From: Streptomyces erythrochromogenes
GTDB lineage: Bacteria > Actinomycetota > Actinomycetes > Streptomycetales > Streptomycetaceae
Length of the DNA stretch: 64,000 nt
NCBI RefSeq assembly: GCF_036170895.1
Contig: NZ_CP108036.1
Coordinates: 6,421,501 to 6,485,500 of the forward strand
Reading direction: 5' to 3'
Below are positions 59,304-64,000 of this stretch, piece after piece. The position numbers and the translations under genes are program-made. Numbering within the stretch: the first letter of the stretch is position 1; each line of letters opens with the position of its first letter. Under the pieces are notes generated by a model. The model searched no databases. It worked only from the letters and a program-made list of their open reading frames with translations, and had not been told where the DNA came from.

Positions 59304-59504
59304 ATGCTGTGGCCGATGTTCGCAATTGCCCTGGGCTTCCTCGGAGTGGCCGTGCTCGCCGTGCTGGCCGTGCGCGTGTTCGCGGAGGTGCGCCGGCTCT
59401 CCGCGGAGGTCGCGCTGGCCAGCCACCGGATCACCTCCGCGTCGGCCGATCTGGAGCGGGAGGCGGCCGGTCTGGCCCGGGCGGGCCACGACGCGCGGCC
59501 GTAA
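59304..59504 (+). CDS. Small single-pass membrane protein
   Basis: 66 aa. One hydrophobic helix at about residues 3-24 (WPMFAIALGFLGVAVLAVLAV) followed by an amphipathic helix with heptad spacing (VRRLSAEVALASHRITSASADLEREAAGLARA). The layout resembles TatB-like or phage-shock-like small proteins and it sits just before tatA, but no Tat motif is present. I consider it a hypothetical membrane protein. Confidence 0.65.
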   Translation: MLWPMFAIALGFLGVAVLAVLAVRVFAEVRRLSAEVALASHRITSASADLEREAAGLARAGHDARP

Positions 59505-59670
59505 CGAACGCGACAGGCGTGTGACCGGGGGATTGACAACCGGCCAGGACGCAAGACGGGGTACGCCGGGGGATTGCCGGGCGTTAACCCCCTGGGGTTA
59601 CGATCCTCGGTAGAGACATCCCGGGCGCCCGTACCGGTGCGCTGCGAACCTCGGAGAAAAGGAAGACTTC

Positions 59671-59955
59671 ATGGGCAACCTCAGGGGTTGGGAAATCCTC
59701 GTCATCGTCGGAGTCATCATCCTGCTCTTCGGCGCCAAGAAGCTGCCCGACATGGCCCGCTCCCTCGGCAAGTCGGCCCGCATCCTCAAGAGCGAGGCCA
59801 AGGCCATGAAGAAGGACGGCGAGGCCGACGACGCGGCCGCCCCGGCCGACCAGTCCGCACAGCAGCCGGTCGCCCCGCGCACCATCCAGGCCGCGCCCGG
59901 TGACGTCACCAGCTCCCGGCCGGTCAGCGAGCCGAACCGCACCGCCCAGGGCTGA
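59671..59955 (+). CDS. tatA: Sec-independent translocase subunit TatA
   Basis: 94 aa. Short N-terminal TM helix ([21 protein letters not shown]) with the conserved Phe-Gly hinge and the following amphipathic helix ([22 protein letters not shown]), then a disordered tail. It oligomerises with TatC to move folded twin-arginine proteins across the membrane. ATG behind GGAGAAAAGGAAG. tatC begins 47 bp later. Confidence 0.95.
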   Translation: MGNLRGWEILVIVGVIILLFGAKKLPDMARSLGKSARILKSEAKAMKKDGEADDAAAPADQSAQQPVAPRTIQAAPGDVTSSRPVSEPNRTAQG

Positions 59956-60002
59956 CGGACGCCCTTCACGCCAGTCATCTGCAACGAGACAAGGGACGTG
60001 GG

Positions 60003-60968
60003 TTGCTCAAGTCTGCCCGCAAGCAGGGGAAACAAGAACGACAGGCAAAGGACGCCGAAGGGCGCATGCCTCTCGTCGAGCACCTGCGCGAACTGCGTAA
60101 CCGCCTGCTGAAGTCGGTCCTGGCGATCCTCGTCATCACGATCATCGCGGCCTTCTTCTACCGGGACATCATCAACTTCCTGTTGAAGCCGATGCTGGAC
60201 TCCGTCGGCTGCACCAACGGGGTGGTGACCCAGCGCAACGGGCGCCCCTGCGCCGACATGACCGTGAACGGCCTGATCTCGGCGTTCTCGATCGCCCTGA
60301 AGGTCTCGCTGATGGCCGGCGTGGTGCTCTCCGCTCCGGTGTGGCTCTACCAGCTGTGGGCGTTCGCCGCCCCCGGGCTGCACAGTCACGAGAAGAAGTA
60401 CGCGCGCAGCTTCGTCGCGGTCGGCGCGCCCCTGTTCATGGCCGGCGCCGTGCTCGCGTACAAGATCCTCCCGCAGACCGCGACGATCATGCTCGAGTTC
60501 ACCCCCGACCACGCGCGCAACCTGCTGCCGGTCGACGACTACCTCGACCTCGTCGCCCGCATGGTGATCGTCTTCGGCCTGGCCTTCGAGCTGCCGCTGC
60601 TGCTGATCCTGCTGAACTTCACCGGCGTGCTCACCGGCAAGCGCCTCGCCGGCTGGTGGCGGGGCATGGTCCTCGGCATCACCGTCTTCGCCGCCTTCGC
60701 CACGCCCACCGGTGACCCGCCGACCATGCTCGCGCTGGCCCTGCCCATCGTGGCCCTCTACTTCGCGGCCGTCGGCATCTGCCTCCTCAACGACCGCCGC
60801 CGCCGGCGCAACGACCCCGACGCGGGGCTGAGCGACGACGAGGCCTCGGAGCTCGACCTCACCCCGGCGCCGATCGGCACGATCGACGCGGCGCCCGCTC
60901 CGGCCGCGCTGCCCGGACAGGCCGACGGCGGACGACAGCGGATCAACGGGTACGACGACGCCACCTGA
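60003..60968 (+). CDS. tatC: Sec-independent translocase subunit TatC
   Basis: 321 aa with six TM helices. Signature residues MPLVEHLRELRNRLL at the cytoplasmic N-terminus and the later FALPLLLILL-like FGLAFELPLLLILLNFTG occur, as does AAFATPTGDPPTMLALALP. It is the twin-arginine signal receptor. The TTG start at 60003 lies behind AAGGGACGTGGG; the N-terminal 22 residues are basic. The C-terminal 60 residues are a polar tail typical of streptomycetes. Confidence 0.95.
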   Translation: MLKSARKQGKQERQAKDAEGRMPLVEHLRELRNRLLKSVLAILVITIIAAFFYRDIINFLLKPMLDSVGCTNGVVTQRNGRPCADMTVNGLISAFSIALKVSLMAGVVLSAPVWLYQLWAFAAPGLHSHEKKYARSFVAVGAPLFMAGAVLAYKILPQTATIMLEFTPDHARNLLPVDDYLDLVARMVIVFGLAFELPLLLILLNFTGVLTGKRLAGWWRGMVLGITVFAAFATPTGDPPTMLALALPIVALYFAAVGICLLNDRRRRRNDPDAGLSDDEASELDLTPAPIGTIDAAPAPAALPGQADGGRQRINGYDDAT

Positions 60969-61037
60969 CAGCAACGCCCCGGCCACCCTCCCGGGAAGTG
61001 CCCCCGGGGGCGACCGGGGCCCGGGAAAGGGCTCCGG

Positions 61038-61043
61038 TACATT
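61038..61043 (+). promoter_or_regulatory. -10 element of a probable leaderless promoter (lipid kinase)
   Basis: TACATT, 6 nt before the GTG at 61050. Confidence 0.4.
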
Positions 61044-61049
61044 CCCGGG

Positions 61050-61937
61050 GTGAGCTACGAGGTCACCCTCTTCGTCAATCCCACCGCGGGACGCGGCCGG
61101 GGCGCGCACGCCGCGCAGCCGGCCGCTTCGGCTCTGCGGGCGGCCGGTTTCTCCGTACGGACCCTGGTGGGCGCCGACGCCCCGGACGCGCTGGCCCGGC
61201 TGACGGCCGCGGTGCGCGAGGGCACCGGCGCCGTGGTCGCGGTGGGCGGCGACGGCATGGTCTCCCTGGCGCTCCAGGCCCTCGCGGGCACCCCGGTGCC
61301 GCTCGGGGTCGTCGCGGTGGGCACCGGCAACGACTTCGCACGGGCCACGGGACTGCCCGTACGGGAGCCCGCGCTGGCCGGGCGGATCGCCGCCGAGGCG
61401 CTCAAGGAGGGCCGGATCCGCGAGACCGACCTCGGGCGCGTGGGTGCCACCTGGTACGGGACCGTGCTGTGCTCCGGCTTCGACTCGAAGGTCAACGACC
61501 GCGGCAACCGGATGCGGCTGCCGGCGGGCCGCTTCAAGTACGACCTGGCGATGATCGCGGAACTGGCCGCCTTCCGGCCCTTCCCCTACCGCATCACCCT
61601 CGACGACGGCCCGGTGATCGAGACCGAGGCCACGCTGGTCGCCGTCGGCAACGGCTCCTCCTACGGCGGCGGCATGCGCATCTGCCCGGGCGCCGTACCC
61701 GACGACGGCCTCTTCGACGTCACCGTCGTCGGCGACTGCAGCCGGGCCACCCTGCTGAAGGTGTTCCCGCAGGTCTACCGGGGCGGACACCTCTCCCACC
61801 CGAAGGTGAGCGTCCACCGCGCCCGCAAGATCACCCTGGAGGCGCCCGGGCTGACCGCCTACGCGGACGGGGAGCCGCTGGGGCCCCTCCCGGTGACCGC
61901 GGAGTGCATACCCGGAGCGGTCCGGCTGCTCACATAA
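61050..61937 (+). CDS. Diacylglycerol kinase family lipid kinase
   Basis: 295 aa. DAGK catalytic domain with VNPTAGRGRG near residue 10, VVAVGGDGMVSLALQAL near 70 and VVAVGTGNDFARA near 95. It should phosphorylate diacylglycerol or a related lipid at the membrane surface. The usual GGDG(T/S/G) nucleotide loop reads GGDGM here. The late AYADGEPLGPLPVTAECIPGAVRLLT is the family's C-terminal beta domain. GTG start, no ribosome-binding site, TANNNT 6 nt upstream. Between tatC and helY, probably an independent transcript. Confidence 0.88.
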   Translation: MSYEVTLFVNPTAGRGRGAHAAQPAASALRAAGFSVRTLVGADAPDALARLTAAVREGTGAVVAVGGDGMVSLALQALAGTPVPLGVVAVGTGNDFARATGLPVREPALAGRIAAEALKEGRIRETDLGRVGATWYGTVLCSGFDSKVNDRGNRMRLPAGRFKYDLAMIAELAAFRPFPYRITLDDGPVIETEATLVAVGNGSSYGGGMRICPGAVPDDGLFDVTVVGDCSRATLLKVFPQVYRGGHLSHPKVSVHRARKITLEAPGLTAYADGEPLGPLPVTAECIPGAVRLLT

Positions 61938-61967
61938 ATGATCGCGACTGTTGTCAGACCCGGCGGG

Positions 61968-61973
61968 TAGGCT
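61968..61973 (+). promoter_or_regulatory. -10 element of the helY promoter
   Basis: TAGGCT, 10 nt before the ATG at 61984; no clear ribosome-binding site, so a very short leader is likely. Confidence 0.35.
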
Positions 61974-61983
61974 CGACAGCAAG

Positions 61984-64000
61984 ATGACCGAAGAACTCTC
62001 ACCCGCCGAGCGGTACGCCGCTGCCCGGATCCGCGCCGCCGAAGAGGCCTCCGCCCTGGCCCCCTTCCGCGAGATGTACGACTTCGACCTGGATCCGTAC
62101 CAGGTGGAGGCCTGCAAGGCGCTGGAGGCCGGCAAGGGCGTCCTCGTCGCCGCCCCGACCGGCTCGGGCAAGACCATTGTCGGCGAGTTCGCCGTGCACC
62201 TGGCCCTCGCGCAGGGCCGCAAGTGCTTCTACACGACGCCGATCAAGGCGCTCTCGAACCAGAAGTACGCCGACCTCGTCAAGCGCTACGGCGCCGACAA
62301 GGTGGGCCTGCTGACGGGCGACAACAGCGTCAACTCCGAGGCGCCGGTGGTCGTGATGACCACCGAGGTGCTCCGCAACATGCTCTATGCGGGCTCCCAG
62401 TCGCTGCGCGGCCTCGGCTACGTCGTGATGGACGAGGTCCACTACCTCTCCGACCGGTTCCGCGGGGCCGTCTGGGAGGAAGTGATCATCCACCTCCCCG
62501 AATCGGTGACCCTGGTGTCCCTGTCGGCCACCGTGTCCAACGCCGAGGAGTTCGGCGACTGGCTGGACACCGTGCGCGGGGACACCGAGGTGATCGTCTC
62601 CGAGGAGCGGCCCGTCCCGCTGTGGCAGCACGTCATGGCCGGCCGCCGGATCTACGACCTCTTCGAGGAGGAGTCCGACCACGGCGGCCGCGGCTCCGCG
62701 CGCCGGGAGGTCAACCCGGACCTGCTGCGCATGGCGCGCGAGGAGAACAGCCGCACCTACAACCCGAAGGACCGGCGGCGCGGCAAGATGGTCCGCGAGG
62801 CCGACCGCGAGCGCGAGCGGCGCTCCCGCGGCCGGATCTGGACCCCGTCCCGCCCCGAGGTCATCGCCCGCCTCGACAACGACGGGCTGCTGCCCGCCAT
62901 CAACTTCATCTTCAGCCGGGCCGGTTGCGAGGCCGCCGTCCAGCAGTGCCTGTACGCGGGCCTGCGCCTCAACGACGAATCCGCCCGGCTCAGGGTCCGC
63001 GAGATCGTGGAGGCGCGCACCTCCGCCATCCCCACCGAGGACCTGCACGTCCTGGGCTACTACGAGTGGCTCGAAGGCCTGGAGCGGGGCATCGCCGCGC
63101 ACCACGCGGGCATGCTGCCGACCTTCAAGGAGGTCGTGGAGGAGCTCTTCGTCCGCGGCCTGGTGAAGGCCGTCTTCGCCACGGAGACCCTGGCGCTGGG
63201 CATCAACATGCCCGCGCGCACGGTGATCCTGGAGAAACTGGTCAAGTGGAACGGCGAGCAGCACGCCGACATCACCCCCGGCGAGTACACGCAGTTGACC
63301 GGCCGGGCCGGCCGGCGCGGCATCGACGTCGAGGGCCACGCGGTCGTGCTCTGGCAGCGGGGCATGGACCCGGCCGGACTCGCCGGGCTCGCGGGCACCC
63401 GTACGTATCCGCTGCGCTCCAGCTTCAAGCCGTCGTACAACATGGCCGTCAACCTGGTCAGCCAGTTCGGCCGGCACCGCTCGCGCGAGCTGCTGGAGAC
63501 CTCCTTCGCGCAGTTCCAGGCCGACCGCTCGGTCGTCGGGATCTCCCGGCAGGTGCAGCGCAACGAGGAGGGCCTGGAGGGCTACCGGGAGGGCATGACC
63601 TGCCACCTGGGGAACTTCGAGGAGTACGCGCAGCTGCGCCGCGACCTCAAGGACCGTGAGACGGAGCTGGCCAAGCAGGGCGCGGCCCAGCGGCGGGTGC
63701 AGGCGGCCAGCTCGCTGGAGAAGCTCAAGCCGGGCGACATCATCCACGTGCCGACGGGCAAGTTCGCCGGGCTCGCGCTGGTCCTCGACCCGGGCGTGCC
63801 GGCCGGACGGGTCCACGGGCACCGCGGGTACGAGTACGCCGAGGGCCCGCGCCCGCTGGTGCTCACCGCCGAGCGGCAGGTCAAGCGGCTCGCCGCGATC
63901 GACTTCCCCGTCCCGGTCGAGGCGTTGGACCGGATGCGGATCCCCAAGACCTTCAACGCGCGCTCGCCGCAGTCCCGTCGGGACCTCGCCTCCCAGCTGC
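61984..64000 (+). CDS. helY: DEVH-box RNA helicase HelY (Ski2-like), 3' end outside the window
   Basis: About 672 residues are inside the window. Walker A APTGSGKT at 57-64, the DEVH box at 150-153, SLSATVSN (motif III) and the motif VI QLTGRAGRRGID confirm a Ski2/Mtr4-type superfamily 2 helicase. A linker rich in Arg/Glu (about 225-270, RKDRRRGKMVREADRERERRSRGR-like) is an actinobacterial insertion. It should act on RNA, in decay or processing. It is the expected neighbour of tatC in this synteny block. Reads off the window; the C-terminus is not visible. Confidence 0.92.
   Translation, partial: MTEELSPAERYAAARIRAAEEASALAPFREMYDFDLDPYQVEACKALEAGKGVLVAAPTGSGKTIVGEFAVHLALAQGRKCFYTTPIKALSNQKYADLVKRYGADKVGLLTGDNSVNSEAPVVVMTTEVLRNMLYAGSQSLRGLGYVVMDEVHYLSDRFRGAVWEEVIIHLPESVTLVSLSATVSNAEEFGDWLDTVRGDTEVIVSEERPVPLWQHVMAGRRIYDLFEEESDHGGRGSARREVNPDLLRMAREENSRTYNPKDRRRGKMVREADRERERRSRGRIWTPSRPEVIARLDNDGLLPAINFIFSRAGCEAAVQQCLYAGLRLNDESARLRVREIVEARTSAIPTEDLHVLGYYEWLEGLERGIAAHHAGMLPTFKEVVEELFVRGLVKAVFATETLALGINMPARTVILEKLVKWNGEQHADITPGEYTQLTGRAGRRGIDVEGHAVVLWQRGMDPAGLAGLAGTRTYPLRSSFKPSYNMAVNLVSQFGRHRSRELLETSFAQFQADRSVVGISRQVQRNEEGLEGYREGMTCHLGNFEEYAQLRRDLKDRETELAKQGAAQRRVQAASSLEKLKPGDIIHVPTGKFAGLALVLDPGVPAGRVHGHRGYEYAEGPRPLVLTAERQVKRLAAIDFPVPVEALDRMRIPKTFNARSPQSRRDLASQL

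Overview
The window is chromosomal DNA of a high-GC actinobacterium, almost certainly a Streptomyces. The evidence is the very strong G/C third-position bias, two chaplin genes, a mycothiol gene (mshC), a complete Pup-proteasome gene set and a gylR-glpF-glpK-glpD glycerol locus. The order chaplins / mshC-PAC2 / gyl operon / metH / ferredoxin-arc-dop-pup-prcB-prcA-pafA / FKBPs / pafB-pafC / tatA-tatC / helY follows the S. coelicolor SCO163x-167x neighbourhood as I remember it. Its second half also matches the M. tuberculosis helY-tat-paf-prc-pup-dop-mpa region.

Layout. 1-7.7 kb holds metabolic and transport genes: a DUF202 membrane protein (cut by the window edge), a NUDIX hydrolase, an FAD dehydrogenase, an ASCH protein, a helical-repeat hypothetical and two amino-acid permeases. 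7.8-10.3 kb holds a two-gene module: an APH-fold kinase with a TTA codon overlaps a two-TM membrane protein I cannot place in a family. It has its own promoter and lies next to two tandem tRNA-Leu(GAG) genes, and it is the best candidate for an undescribed accessory system. 10.8-13.5 kb carries an M20 peptidase, a short chaplin and a long wall-anchored chaplin with a collagen-like stalk. 13.5-22 kb includes a DUF5703 protein, an acidic protein, a RecD-like protein with a degenerate P-loop, an aldo/keto reductase, an F420-type oxidoreductase, a ferritin-like protein, CorA and a phosphatase. 21.1-25.8 kb has the actinobacterial run phosphatase-DUF3090-PI-kinase-like-mshC facing the PAC2 protein (ParJ). 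25.9-31 kb is the glycerol regulon under GylR, with matching palindromes at both promoters. 31-40 kb has metH, a HAD phosphatase, a 0.6-kb regulatory gap, two paralogous peptide-binding lipoproteins without a transporter, and a lone response regulator.

40.4-45 kb has a short ORF lacking a normal start, a RecB-type nuclease, an M50 protease, TrmI, an exported hypothetical and a ferredoxin. 45.2-55.4 kb is the pupylation/proteasome region: Arc ATPase, Dop deamidase, Pup, 20S beta and alpha subunits and PafA ligase. An endonuclease VII-type gene is inserted between pup and prcB, and a LacI/MFS pair lies between prcA and pafA. 55.5-64 kb has two FKBP isomerases, PafB/PafC, a zinc-ribbon protein, TatA/TatC, a lipid/diacylglycerol kinase and the start of HelY.

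Functionally, Pup ends in Gln, so Dop must deamidate it before PafA can attach it; Arc then feeds the 20S core. Many genes start within 6-8 nt of a TANNNT hexamer, suggesting leaderless mRNAs. Most gene ends carry long perfect hairpins. Coordinates and motifs were read by eye. Family names rest on recognised motifs, not on a database search.
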